A DNA stretch of 64,000 nt from positions 1 through 64,000 of the forward strand of contig DF237439.1 of assembly GCA_000708835.1 (NCBI GenBank). Direction: 5' to 3'. Of the stretch, positions 18,476-31,333 are shown piece by piece (positions within the stretch are counted from its first letter, which is position 1; each line of letters opens with the position of its first letter). Below the pieces are notes generated by a model, which saw only the letters and a program-made list of their open reading frames with translations, made no database searches and was not told where the DNA came from. The stretch is from Klebsormidium nitens (taxonomy: Eukaryota; Streptophyta; Klebsormidiophyceae; Klebsormidiales; Klebsormidiaceae). Made by a program: the position numbers and the translations under genes.

Positions 18476-19573
18476 GCCGAGCCTTTGGCCTAGACCCTTA
18501 CAGGCCCGTCGGGGCCATAGACGCCAAGGTCCTCCATGAGCTCAATCATACTGCAGATCGCAGTAATATGTCCGTTGGCCGTCAGTCATGGTACACTGAA
18601 CAGATGTTCTGATTTCCGGAAATCGAAGTTCTTGACCCGCGCTATGGAAAACAGACAGTCTGTTTCGCGCAATAAGAAAATCTGTTTCACGCGCTGAAGA
18701 CCAGACCGCCTGTTCACGACTACAAGAGTAATTTTTAAACCCTAAAGTGCAATAGGGCCGTTGTGGCACTCTGAATCTTGACCGTCGATCGAGTTGACAC
18801 CGAGCTGGGTGGCCTGCACAGAACGTGAACCAGAACATTGTTTAGTGTCAATTTCGGTTGGAGGATGTTGATTCGTCGGTAGGAAATACAATGTCGTTGA
18901 GAGGGGCTGCATGGGCGAACGCATCTGCCCCGGCGACTTGCACAACAGAGTATCACTGTCGAGGTCGCCCCGCAGACCCACATTGTATCGAGATTTCGGC
19001 GACCCCAAGAGTCGTGCAGCTTACGTTCGGCTGTACGTTCTGTCGTTTTCGGAGCCCTTTCGGAGTCCTTTCTCTACTCACTTTGATTCAATTCAATGTG
19101 TCTATCTTCCAAGCTTAAGGAATACGTCCCCAAAATAGTCGCCCCACGTTGTTATTGAACGTGACAGGACCCGTGTATCCCTACAATATGAGTTCCAATC
19201 GTGGAGATGTCGACGCGTGTCAGGGATCCGGTAAGCTGACCCACTTAAAGAGGATAATATGTCAAGAACCTCTCCGAAACGAGAATAAAATCTGGCCGTG
19301 TATAGCAAAAGGAAGAACGCTTCACGCCAAGGGCTCCTGTTTGACCTTTACATTGGCAACAACTAACAAGGCAAAGTAAGCATAAATAGCATGAGCCAGA
19401 ACCTAGTAACGGCAGAAGTAAGAAGCTAGACAACGACAAAGACTCAGACAAGGACAAAGACTACAACAAGAAGACATAGACAGAGACAGAAAGAAAGACG
19501 AGGATGAAGAGGGAAGAAAGAGGCAAAGATGAAGACAAAGACAAAGAGAAACGGAAACAAAGTCTGATCTCAC
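18476..19573. other. Right edge of island, no gene recognised
   Basis: No clear coding sequence on either strand. The transition from virus-like to host-like DNA must lie here. An A/G-rich stretch with many gacaaag/gaaagac units spans about 19420-19560. The missing 3' exon(s) of the minus-strand gene at 19574-20854 would be expected here but I could not find them. Confidence 0.4.
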
Positions 19574-20854
19574 GGTAGAGCGGAAGGGGCCCTGAACATT
19601 GAGCGCATCGTTGGTCCCGTCGAAGTAGATGCTCGCGGTGCACTGCTGTTCGAAGTCGGGGTTAGGCGCTGCGTAGAAGCAGAGCCCGTTGAAGTGGCCG
19701 ATACTGTTGCCCGACAGGTCCGTCAGGCCAGCGCTGGGTTACGAAGAGAAAAACGGGTTAGTCGAGGTCAGCAACAGGGTCAGCAAACGAGGGGAAAACA
19801 AGTTTTGGGAACGATTGAGCTTAGTTTGCGAAGTACGATTAGAAGCACTGAGCCCGTTGGCGTTGCCGATGGTTTTGCCGGACAAGTGCGTCAGACCAGC
19901 GCTGGGTTACGAAGAGAAAAAATGGGTTAGTCGAGGTCAGCAACAGGGTTAGGACACGGGGTTAAATGTGTATGGAAACGAGCCTTATTTGCGGAGAAGT
20001 ATGGTTAAAGAGGTAGAGTCCGCTGGCGTGGCCGATAGTCGTACCGAACAGATCCGTTAAGCGCGGGTTTGCCAAGGGTTTTGAGTGTTCAGACAGGGTT
20101 AGTGAATATCAATCAAGGAAGGGAACGCGTCGACCTTGACTAGCGGTGATTATATCTTCAAGTAGAAAGTGGTTGACCATGACAGTCAGCCATGGCGAGC
20201 TAAAATTGATTCCTCTTGTAGCAGCGATCCAGAGGTGTCATACTGACATCCGATTCCGTGTTCCAAGTGTAAACCTGACGCCCATTGTTGACTTTTGTGT
20301 CCGCAGAAAGAGCTTGAACCGCTTTCCAAACTGGACCCTCGAAGTCTGAGTTCACGCCTATTGAACGGGCACAATTTCGAGCTTTCCCAAGCGATCGTAT
20401 CTTCTTTTAGATTCCTCTTCTGTCGGTTGTCCACGTGGCTCGTGAACCAAAAGAGATGACGAATGCCCAGCTGATGTTACGCGTGCGATCCTGGAGAATT
20501 CGATCATCGCGCAAATGGGCGCCGGTTGAAACAAACCTTCAACAACGCCCATCCGAAGCGGCACTCTGATTTCTACCGGGCTACTGCAGCCGTGCCTTGT
20601 GAGGTACCCCATTGTGAAAAGCGAAGGGCCCAACAAAACCTCATCGTTCAGTCATTTGTTCGTTAGGTTTTCTATTCATTTCTTCCTCTGTTTGTTGAAT
20701 GGTCATGTTTGGGATGCCTTTGAATGGTCATGCTTTAACCGCGGCAGCCTGCTCACCGGAAATAGGTGATGTCACCAAACTTGCTACCAGTGTTGGGCTG
20801 AGGGCCCAGCGATCCGTTGCTGACGTCAACCAGCTCCAGAATGGACAGGGTCGG
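19574..20854 (-). pseudogene. Allene-oxide-cyclase/dirigent-like gene, two exons seen
   Basis: Exon A (20757-20854) follows a tttattcgcag acceptor and encodes PTLSILELVDVSNGSLGPQP then GSKFGDITYF, ending at a gtgagc donor. Exon B (19574 to about 19729) joins in phase: LTDLSGNSIGHFNGLCFYAA, then QCTASIYFDGTNDALNVQGP, ending at gtgaga. The G-D-x3-F, IG-x4-GLC and VQGP marks recall allene oxide cyclase and dirigent beta-barrels. The 5' signal or transit exon and the 3' exons are not identified. It points toward the island, so truncation by the insertion is likely, but a missed exon is possible. Confidence 0.4.
19682..20080 (-). repeat. Tandem decayed copies of AOC-like exon start
   Basis: The acceptor-proximal part of exon B (AGLTDLSGNSIGH) recurs upstream as AGLTHLSGKTIGN (about 19850) and LTDLFGTTIGHASGL (about 20016). 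Spacing is 168 and 166 bp. The first copy keeps the cccag acceptor; the third does not. Confidence 0.75.
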
Positions 20855-22579
20855 CTGCGAATAAAATTCGATTCTTGCTGTTAGTCAAACGAACAACTTC
20901 GAAATCAACGAGTAAATTGCTTGAAACGAGGACCCAGGGGCGTTTTTGATCTGCATCTACATGACCAATGCACTTTCTGATGTGACGCCGCTCCTTTTGA
21001 CTGTAGAAAATAAGCCTTAGAGCTAGTGAAAGTTCCAGTGGATATTCACACGCAACTTTTGGATCTGAAGACGCAGGCCTCACAATCGAGCGTCGCAGTT
21101 TCCCGCAATGGGAAGCTGCAGTGTCTCCGATTAAGCTACATAGGGTCAGATACAGTCAGGAAACTGCCAACCCCTTCGAGTCATTCTCATTATCATCCCT
21201 TCAGCGTTCCCCTTCTGAGAAAAGTGCGGTTCCGAGTATATCAAACGGCCCCTACATTAGCCGGACCCCTCTCGAGCGCTTCACTGGTCTTTTCAAACCC
21301 GAGAATCACATCAATTTGGAAGTTGGGCTTAAATAGAACGTTTACCCTCCGTGACCAATAGCCGACCCACCGTTTCGCACGTATATCAAAGAATGTCTAA
21401 TGATTCCCTTCTAGCGTATGACTCACTTTCCAAGCCGCCTAGCCTGAGCTTCTATATTGAGTGACCGTATCAGAGTCAGCCAAGGATATCGACGTACTGT
21501 GACTAGTTATGTTACGGTGTTATCATTTGAACTACGTAAATGAGCGCCACATATCAAAATATTCAATCTGAAGGGCCGCGTGCGCGTTTATTTGCGGTTG
21601 CATGGCCGGGGGATGGAACACAATTAAAGCTAGTATAGACACGCTGCATGCCGGAATTGATCGTGCATGTCGAGTCGTTTCGAGTCATTCCGATCGAGTA
21701 ACTGTGTGCCGTGAGTTGTGTGCTCTGATTGTGTCGGATTGTGATCCGATGATCGGATCCCGCCCACACGAATCGCGGCAGCCCGCCCACAGCAATCGAT
21801 CATTGAACCCGCACATTTATTGTAGCATGGTAGATGCAGACCCAACCGTCGACTTGTCATAGCCTGAGAGTCCTATGAGGCTACGACTATTAGCCAGACA
21901 AAGAGGCGCAACAATCAATCATATTGATTGACTGATGCAATGAGGTGTAGTACAAAATGATCGATCACAGTCACGAAGTCAAGTATAAAAACGTTTTATC
22001 AGCAGCGCTGCCGCTGTTGATGAAATCGATGGTTACTCGCAATCAATTATGTCTGCTGCAAACAAATCGCAGAATTCTACCGACCACTTGCATCTGTCTC
22101 AAAACAAATTTACCTTCTTCAAGCTCACCCCACTATGTTAACTTTGCACAGCCTTACCAGTAATGGGTACCACTGAGATCTGCATATATGGCCGTCGACA
22201 GTCTACTGTACTTACTAACCTCGCTTTGACGAAACCTGCCTACCACAATGTTTGAATCTTACGACACGTGTTCTTGCATGTCTGCAGCAAATTTAGCGAT
22301 GGTCCAACACCTCTATTGCTCCGATTGTGGCACTAAAAGCTACGTCATTTTTGCCCACGCACTCGACCTATACCACGTTTATATCGGCCCTGAGGAACCA
22401 AGTATGCTGTGCAATGCTTCTTATCCCCAAGCTACTGTAGTCACACGCTTATATATTCACACTATTATGTACGATATTAAAAATCCACTACTCGCCGAAC
22501 CGCCCACGTTTCTACCGCCCAAGTTTGAATTACATACATCGGAACAATATGTACACGCGCGCTCTAGTAAACGAAGTGA
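20855..22579. other. Intergenic, no gene recognised
   Basis: Mixed-composition DNA between two minus-strand genes. It should hold the promoter and first exon of the AOC-like gene and the 3' UTR of the oxygenase. I see no coding exon I can support. Confidence 0.4.
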
Positions 22580-25500
22580 TCAGATGCCCAAGTCCATCCC
22601 CTCCCGGACGCCGCTCAGATTGACCCCTTCCAGCACCGCCTGGTCTTCACTCAGGATCCGTTGGACGGAGTACTTGAATACCGGGTCCATGATTGGCAGA
22701 GTGCCGAAGTTGCGGAGCAACTGCACAAAGTGGGCAGGACTTAAACCAATGTGGGAAAGAAAGGGAAAGGAAAAAGGAGGGAAGCCAAGGGAGCCAGAGG
22801 AGCCCGTTTCAACACGTGGGACGGTCGGGTTCAGTTGCACCTGCTCCAAAAAGCGAGTCTCCTGTAATCATCTCAGATAGCACGCCCTACAATGCCCCGG
22901 GTAAATATTTGCACAAGTCATTATAGTTTCCCTTGTGAGATCGGGTCATCCGTCCTCATCAATCGAATGTACTTTCAATCGTCGATGAGTGCGCCTTTGA
23001 TCTGATGCCCCACTTCTGGCCTAAAGAAACCCCAGGAGACGTGGTTTAAGCGGCACACAAGCAGCAACTTCTCCTGCGCACTCAGCTCGAAATGCCGCCC
23101 AAACTCGTCAAGATCACTACAATGCATCTCCCTTCACCGACCGTTACCTTCCAGTCACCTCGAGCCAAGCTTCTCTAGCCAAGCTTCTCGCTTGTTCCAG
23201 AAGGATTGGCTTCTCGGGGACTCCAAAGACCTCAGTCAGTCTCTTCAAACAGTCTGATCTTGGACATTCACTCCACAAGCTCTGAAACCCCCTTTGAAGA
23301 TCAGAATCTAAAACAAACGCACCTGCCAAATGAGCCAGCTGCAATTCAAAATAGTTAACGTGGACTTCCACTTCTTAAAATCTCAAACATTTTCTCAAAG
23401 CCGCGAACTATGACGACATCTTCGCAACGCACCTGCCAAATAAGCCGGCTGCTATTTTCGGACATGGGCACGACGTGCGTCAGCGTCTTCATGACCACAC
23501 GATCCCGCGAGTCGCCGACAGTGACCATGGCCGAGTAGGGCGGCGACCGCTCCATCTTGACCAGCACGCGGCCGTCGCCGAAAAAGGACGTGAACGGGTT
23601 GGTGCGGCTCATGCCGTACCTGGAGAGGCGGCGGAACATATCAGGACGGAACGCATCGGCCGGAACGGAATAAGTTTTGACGAATCCATGTGACATTGGA
23701 ACGTCAGGCAACAGACGGATAAAAACGGAACGAGCTAGACGGACGGAGTCGGCAGCAAGAAATTCGAGGTGGCGGCAGCAGGACCGATTCGCCGATTCAC
23801 TCCGACTGGAGGCACAGTACTTGCGAGTATCGGCGAGTATATAGGGAGTTGGGAGTTTGCTAAGCGTTCTGGAATGAGAACATTCAAAAGGGTGTTCCGT
23901 CGGATCGAGAGATTCCAGAGCATTGTTCCGAGCGTTGCTCCGTCTTGCACGATGCTGACCTGCTGTGGAGGCGGGATGAATGGAGGTAAAAAAGAAATGC
24001 GGCTAGACGAAGAAGAGGAGACCATCGAAAGAACTTCCCGCATCTCATTTCCTGTGGCGGCAAAGCTTAGCAGAGGAGATCAATAAGTCGAACAACGAGG
24101 GCCCAGAAGTTCTCACTCACGTTCTTTGAGCATTTCCCTTGCGTTCTTCGATGCCAAGCCGAAGCCATCCCTAGCACCTTACGCGCCAAGAAAAAGTAGC
24201 TCTAGAGCACCGATCCTTGGGCGCACTCACTCAAAGCAGATGGTGAAGTCATCGGGCCTCCACGTGCGGATAAGCTCCCCGCCCCCGAATGTCGTCTTGT
24301 GCACGTACGTCATGTGGTGCAGATCGAACGTGTTATCGACCACAGCTTTCGGCGCGGCAGCGATGTCGACATAACCGCCCATGGAGCGGAACCCCCCGAT
24401 GCCGAAGTGCTCGTTGAAGGGGGGCACATCGCCTGCTTCATCCGACCCCCCTTCCGTCTCCTGGCCGCTGTAGGCGTCGAGGAAGTTCTGCTCGGGGATG
24501 GGGGCCCCGAGGGCCTCGTGGAAGCCCCTCAGGAATGGCGCTAGATCGACCTGGCAATTTGAGAGCGCGAACATGATCAGTATAGGAAGGCTAAAGCGAA
24601 CAAGTGTGCGAGGCCAAACGAGGAAGCGCATCCTTTAAGGAAAGAATTAAGACAAGGCGCGAGGTCGACCTAGCAATAAGTGCGGAACTTTGACATCGCG
24701 GAAAGGCCAGAGCAAAGACAATGTGCGAGGCTGAAAGACGAGGGCGCGTTTGTTGATAAGATGCTTCCCAGAGTGGCGCAGGATCGACCTGGCAGAAAGT
24801 CTGCGAAATTCTAAAATCTCAGAGCTGGGACGTACCTCATCGGCGTCACTTTCCAGAAGATCGGTCGGAGTGAGGGGATCATCCTTCATCCACACCAGCC
24901 CATTCGCTTCCACCACCTGCAACAACATGGAACAACGAATCAGATCCCCTTTTCTTCTGACTGACTTTCCCGCTCCATTGTTTCCTTTCCGCGTATGCTC
25001 TCAGTCAACTTCATTGCCAATGCTTACTTTTACCCATTATTTCTATCCTGACAGCCCTCGACTTGCCTGAGCCGGTTGCTGTCAGCTCCGCACGACTACT
25101 GCGAACTTCGTCGTACCTTTCCCAAGAATCTGAATGCTGCTTGAGCGTTACCAACCGAATCAGAATCCGGCGAGAGCTTTTGCAGGAATCCTGACATTTG
25201 CGCGGTGCGAGTTTTCTGGGAAATGTTGAATTTACACGATCCAATTCAACACCCAAATTTCAGCACGAAATTGAGATTTTCGACTACTTGCTTGACTTGC
25301 CGATTAACCAAGCCTCGTGTGCTAATAGGTTGAGTTTCCGACCATGCATCGAGAACGCCACACAAAATGAAGGGCACAGGGAAAGGGTAGACAGAGAAAA
25401 AAACAGGCAGAAACAAACAGCAAAGCAGGCAAGGCCTTTCAGAGAAGATAGTTGCCGCTGCCTCACATTGAGGCTGTCCGTGAAGATGTTGGGTTTGTTG

Positions 25501-28500
25501 CAGCTGCCAGCGGCGTTGAACTCGAGGCCGTGGTACGGGCACTTGACGCACTTGCCCTCCTTTGCGGTGCCCACAAGCGAGCCCATCGATAGAGACGCGC
25601 CGCGGTGCGGGCACGCGTCGGGGACGGCGGCAACTTCATTTGGACGCGGACGCCACAGCACGTAGGTCTGGTCGTACACCTGACGTAAGAAGTGGACGGC
25701 ACAAATGAGCGCTTCGTATCATGAAACGACTAGCATTTGGTATGGGGATCTTATAGGGACGTCAGGAAGACCGGCGGCCTCATTTGGACGCGGACACAAA
25801 AGCACGTAGGTCTGATCGTACACCTGACGCACGAACTGAACGGTACAAATGAGCCCTTCGTATATCGGGACAATGAGCTTTTGAAATGGGGATTTCAGAA
25901 GGACGCGTGGCAGGAAGAACGCGACCTCATTCGGACGCGGACGCCAGAGCACGTAGGTCTGGTCGTAAACCTGGCATAAGAAAAGGACGGCACAAATGAG
26001 TCCTTCGTTTTCTGGAACAATTAGCATTTGGAACTGGGGATCTCAAAGGGACGTCAGGAAGGGCGGTGGCGCCATTTGGACCTGGACGCAAGAGCACGTA
26101 AGCCAGGTTGAGTCGTACACCTGGCTTAAGAAACGGAGGCAACTGAGCCCTTCATCTTGAAAAGGCTTCAGAACTTTGAACGGGGATCTTAGAGAAACGC
26201 GCGTCAGGGACAGTGGCGACCTCATTTTGACGGAAACGCATCAATCCGTAGGTCTGAACAGACTCCTGACGGTGGGGAAGGGGTATGATGACCGGCCTCA
26301 GGAAAGATCAAACCGAACGCAAAAACGAAGACAGGAAAAGGGAGAGATACAAATGCATCAAGTAATTATTTCTGACTGAACAGCCAAGCCGATCAAGCTA
26401 ACAAAGCTCTTCTTGACCAGATGAAGCCAGCAAATGCAACATCTTCGCTCTTCGGCATTGAACGTAGAGACAAATACAACAGCCCTCCGTGATGATCTGC
26501 CTTTCAATGAGACGGGCCAGCTTTTCGTCCAACCCCTTCGCTTTGTTTACCGTACCTTTACGCTGATGGGCTGGCTGGTGCTTAGCTGCGCTGAGAGCGC
26601 GAGCGGCACATAGATTGCCGCCTTCTTCCTGCGCTCTTTCGTAATGAAGTCCCACTCCTCTTGCAGGCTTTCGTCCTGCGGCGCATAGGTGGTGATCTCG
26701 TCCGATACGGAAGTCCCGACCTGGGGTAACGTGCTCAGAACGTAACGGAGTAGCGTGGGTATGGAGGGGATCTGGCTGGCGCTGGATGAGAGGGAGTCCG
26801 TCATGGGCTGGAAGCGGGCGGCTGCTGCGGCGACCACGGGGGCCAGGGCGGTCTGCAGCTGGTCGCCTGCAAAAGGAAGACGGGGACGACGTTAAGAAGA
26901 ACGCTCTGAGCAGAGGGATTTGTAGGTTCTAGTTTTTGAGAAGAGCAATTCGAAAGTTGGGGGCGGTTGCCAAAAGTGACTACCAGGTAAGGGTGATTTA
27001 AAACTGGTCGACATGTGAGACAGAAGAAGGAAAACGTCACGGACGGTCCTGACGTCCACAGTCGCTATACCATCAGCTCGTTCCTCGAACTTAAAAGAGA
27101 AGACAGATCAAAGAACGCCAGGCATTTGCTTGATCGAGTGCAGCAATGCATCCTAGAATTCAGATCCAACGATGCTATCTTTGCTGGCGCACCTGAAAGC
27201 GAACCTTCCACGGAGTTGAGCCCCTTTCCTAGTTGTTCCAAGACTTGGTGAATGATCCCCGTGATGCGCTTGTTGGTGCTGTCGCTGCTAGGAAGGGCGG
27301 CGCTGTTGCTTTGGAGAAGGACGCTCATGGCGGCCTCCAGCTCCTTCTTGTGCCGCAGCGCCACTGCGGGGTCGGGGTCTGCCCGGGATTCTTGGAGGAG
27401 GCGCTCCAGATTGCTGGCGAAAAGGAGGGAATAAATCAAGAGCAATTCCCTTCCCTCAAGATCTGAAACACCGATGATTCTGAGAAGACAAGTTTTGAAT
27501 CAGTCCGGTACTAGATTGTTTTGTAATGGCATGAGAGACTTAGCAGGTAACCGGTGTTCTAGATGATGAAGAGAGTTCAAATCAAGAACTGCAGTACCCT
27601 CTTTGAACGATCCATGCGCCACAAAGCAGTGTATTTGTTGACAAAGATATGGGATGATCAAGACCCCATCTGCGCGCATACAAGAGAAATCAACAGGGTC
27701 GCTGCAAATGTTCCCACTTTGCGACGCACAGCTTCAGCGTAAGCCTCTAACGTATGTATAAGACAACAGATGCGGATATGGAACCAGATCTACTTCAGGG
27801 TCACACAAACCAGCAGGAAACAATCCTGTCGTAGTTCTGATTGCAGCTCACCTGATGATGCTTTGCAGCTCTTGTTGGGATGGCGTCCTCGATGTAACCA
27901 GGGAGTTGGCCTTCTGGAGAATGCTTCGGATATCCTTGGTGTCCACCATGGTCTGGCAAAGAAGTCACATAGAGTAACCTTGGTTAAAGTGCCTAGTTAT
28001 TCTCCGGGTTTAGTGCCCTCCACGACAAATAATGAGACCAAGGATTATGCTGTTACTAATGCACTGATGACTTCAAAGAATCTTTAAGGAAAAATCCTTC
28101 ACTTGATGTGACAGGACTGAATGCGCCACGACAAACAAAAGCGGAAGGCGCCTGTCACATCCTGATCCTTTTGTCGACTAAGATCATTATCGGCTGCTCT
28201 CAAAAGCATTCGCGTGACTGGCGACTCACGATAGTCAAACCAAGCACACAGGCCGCCAAGATAGCCGCAGGATCCACAATTCCTTGCAGGAGTGCCGCCA
28301 TGAGGGCGCCTTGAAGGATTCCGTTCAACGAAACCAGTCCTTGCACGTCACGAACCTGTAACCAGAGTAAAGGCGACAGATATGTCAACTTTTGAGGAGA
28401 TCTAGAATTCTATTTGTTTTTCTAAATTGTACAAAGACCAGCGAGCACAATCAGTGTATTGGGAGAAAATAAGAAATGAAAGAACAATGATCCCCACGCT

Positions 28501-29598
28501 GAGCGTCGTATCAGATCAGCCAAGGTGGGCTGATTCTTGTGCCTGGAAAGTCTGTAAATGAAAAAACAGGCAGCACTACTCAGGGACAATCTCACGACAA
28601 TCTAATAATCTGGGGCACAGAGTCAAGAAGTGAGAGCTGCTAGCTTGTACACAAAGATCTGGCAGGCGTTAAAATCACTGAGTGGGGAGTCTGATCTGCT
28701 GCCAAACATCCCCAGAAACTACTGGATGGACATGCATAAGCATGGGGAAGAACCTGCTTGCTGGATGTGTAATTAATCACCAGTGAGAAGGCAACAGGGT
28801 AGGTCAAAGGAGGACTGATCGTGTTGTGTGACTTTCCCACATGTAGCTCAAAACTGATTTGCAAAGTGGAATTACTGCAATTTTTCAACAGCACCTTAGA
28901 AGCACACGAGGGAACAGATGACAACGTCAGCAAAAACTTTGATTCCAACTCAAAAAGAAGAAGCAGAGACTTCAATGACAATGCAAACTTGTTGCACCTG
29001 AAGTGTATCATTCCTGATCTGCTGAGCTGCCACAACTTTTGATCTGCTATGTTGACAACCATCCAGCAAAGATGAACTAGAGTGTAGCTTCAGCCATGGA
29101 TTGCTGATCATCCAATTTTGACCGGAATAAGAGGCTCACGTCCTACATGACTACTTGACAAAAGAAGTTTCTAAGATACAGCCAGAATCATGTTGCCTTC
29201 TCAAGCCAACCCACCTGTTTGCTGGCAGACTTCTCAGAAGGAACCATAGCTTCTTGATCTCTTTCCGATGGCCCATGCGCAGCGAGAGAGTGGTTGCCCC
29301 CCTCGGCAGAGTACTGCATTCTAGAAGTTCTCCTCCTACTTTCACATGCAGGATACGGAACTGCTCTGACCATACGCAGCTGATCTAGGCCCCTTGAAGG
29401 CCGAACGAAAGCCGAGGCCCCCGAAGACAATCGGCTGGAGCCAGAATATTTACACAAAGATTTAAATTGTGGGGTTGCTCCTTTGACCTGTCGATGGGGG
29501 TGGTGTGCCCTGTGGCCATCCCCCCAAGCAACTGCAGCAACCGTTCCGGTCAACAGGTGTCTATGCAAGCAGTTAACCGCGGCCATGTTCGCATCCAC
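22580..29598 (-). CDS. Plastid Rieske-type oxygenase with long N-terminal extension
   Basis: Exons (5' to 3'): 29215-29598, 28230-28355, 27852-27952, 27193-27413, 26556-26866, 25467-25679, 24836-24916, 24231-24550, about 23433-23734, and the last 22580-22720; phases agree through exon 8. Exon 1 is Ser/Arg/Ala-rich like a transit peptide. Exon 2 is hydrophobic (LQGALMAALLQGIVDPAAIL). Exons 3-5 are helical. Exon 6 has the 2Fe-2S ligands CPHRG and CVKCPYHG. Exon 8 has the mononuclear-iron triad D-x2-H-x4-H (FDLHHMTYVHK). Exon 9 holds THVVPMSENSSRLIWQ, and the last exon RILSEDQAVLEGV. It is related to PAO/TIC55/CAO-type oxygenases; the substrate is unknown. The 8/9 junction is off by one frame as I read it, and an exon between 23433 and 22720 may be missed. 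Confidence 0.75.
23310..23460 (-). repeat. Copy of an oxygenase exon end plus donor
   Basis: The end of exon 9 with its donor (minus: TTTGGCAG|GTGCGTT at about 23433) is repeated about 107 bp downstream near 23326 (CTCATTTGGCAGGTGCGTT). Confidence 0.6.
24540..24796 (-). repeat. Two decayed copies of exon-8 acceptor in preceding intron
   Basis: The true acceptor at 24550 (minus: CCAG|GTCGATCTAGCG) is echoed at about 24664 and 24783, spacing 120 and 119 bp. Confidence 0.7.
25661..26270 (-). repeat. Four decayed copies of the Rieske-exon start
   Basis: The block reading VYDQTYVLWRPRPNE at the 5' end of exon 6, with its acceptor, recurs at about 25805, 25952, 26097 and 26247 (anchor cgtaggtctg/cgta; spacing 144, 147, 145 and 150 bp). 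None contains the iron-sulfur ligands, and similarity fades with distance from the exon. Confidence 0.85.
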
Positions 29599-31333
29599 TC
29601 TTTGAAGATTTCAAATATGTACTAGGGATCAAAGTGACTGGCAAAATTGTTGGCCTGATCTGTGAGCGCCTGCATTAGCTCAAATCTAGTCCAAAGGACA
29701 AAACTCAAGCGGCGAAAAGCTCTCAATAGCTCTAAATGAAGAAGCGATGCTTCCTTTGTTGCCTTCGGCTGCTTTCAGCTGCTCTTGTATTGCAACACCT
29801 CAATCAACTAAAGCGTGGCAGCGTGCATGCACTTTCTTATTGTGTTTGAAGCTCTGTAGGTCAAACCAGCAAACATGCAGGCTCCTATCCTGCAAAACCC
29901 AAGGAACACGCCTTGTGTGAGGACCTCAAAAGGTTCCTTCAGCGTCCGTTCGTTCTGGAGATGGGCAAAGCGGTCTTGCTGCTTGGTGCATTGACCAGCA
30001 GTACGTCCGTGAAGGACTCTTCTGTCGCCTATGGCAGTGAAACCTGGACAGCACACACTCCTCTTTCCTGCAGCATGCAAGATCCCAAGTCTCCTCCCTC
30101 TTTCTTGCAAGTTTCGAACAGGGGTGTTTTGCTCGAAACCTCAAATCACCATTTTTGCGGCATTGCATGAATGTGGCATGCACCAGCTTGTACAAGGAAA
30201 CAACAAGTACTCTTTTGTCTCTTCCGCGTCATACGGTAAATCGAACGGTCTTGAAGCCTCTCTTTGACCAAACGGCGGCCATCGGCAGCCTGGCGCCAAC
30301 AACCTCTTACGTGGAGCTCTGGCAACCGCTTTCTGACACGATTGCTGACACACGCAAGCTCAAAAGTGAACCGCAGCCGGGCCGATACACAACAAAGTTC
30401 AAACAGCAACCGTCAGTACTTGGTATGGTACAGCTGCGGGATCGTGTACCGGCCATTGCCTGCATACGGTACGTACTGTCTGCATGGAGTGATCCCTTTG
30501 GCCGAGCGTTTGAAGGCGGCAAGCCGGTGCCTCAGGCAGCTAATAAGCGTAGGCGGGTACCTACTCCAGCTAGGTTCCGTTCCCGGCAAGAGATCTCTGG
30601 CGAGACCTCTAGAGATCGAGAGCACATAAACCTAGACAATCATTGTTAACTGCGCTTCATGATTCTAGAGGGTTGCAATTGCATGTAGCATCTGACAGCG
30701 CATGCAATCGATGTGGGGCGGGCAATATTAGAGCAGATTGTCAGGTGCCGCCTTGCCAATGCTGCCATGCATGTGAGCCCGGTACTTTTGCAAGCTAGCG
30801 AGCTGTTGTCATTGCATGAAAAATGGTCGCGCGAGCGCTCATTCAATGTTGAGCAGTGCAACATGACGTTCGATGGAAACGACAGTTGTCTTGTGCAAGC
30901 ATATGCTAAGGAGGGCGGCTTGTGAATGTAGAATCTGCCACCTGCTGTCGCCAACTCAATGAGTCTCCGAGGCTCTCAGCACGACTTGATGCAAGACGGA
31001 TATCTGAGCTTGTGGAATGTATAGCATTAACCTATCAACCTCAATGCAAAGGGTACTTCACCGTTTTGCTCTCAGTGAATCCAGTCAAAAAACTGGATGG
31101 CTTCCCTAGCTGGTTAAAAAGGAAGTCTCGAGATTTGGAATGATTGGAGTGCACTTACATTGCAACGATGAAGAGAATGGCAGTCAAGAGAACATACTCC
31201 AACGATTATATACATACCCGGAGTCCCCAGTCAAGCACCATGATGGCGGGTTGAGTGAGCTGTCGTTGATTGCAACCGATATTGTCCAGACTGTCTCTGC
31301 CTTTACCACTGATGAAAACAATGCAACGTCAGC
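29599..31333. other. Intergenic, promoter side of the oxygenase gene
   Basis: No coding exon is supported. It lies between the oxygenase start and the GDI 3' end, both on the minus strand. Confidence 0.45.

Noticed and set aside
20186-20434. Minus-strand frame between the AOC-like exons as an extra exon
   Set aside because: No protein-like composition or family marks, and the flanking exons join in phase without it.
25680-26270. Several extra Rieske-like minus-strand frames (VYDQTYVL... repeated) as separate genes
   Set aside because: They repeat only the first 15 or so codons of the real exon and lack the iron-sulfur ligands; decayed exon-edge copies.
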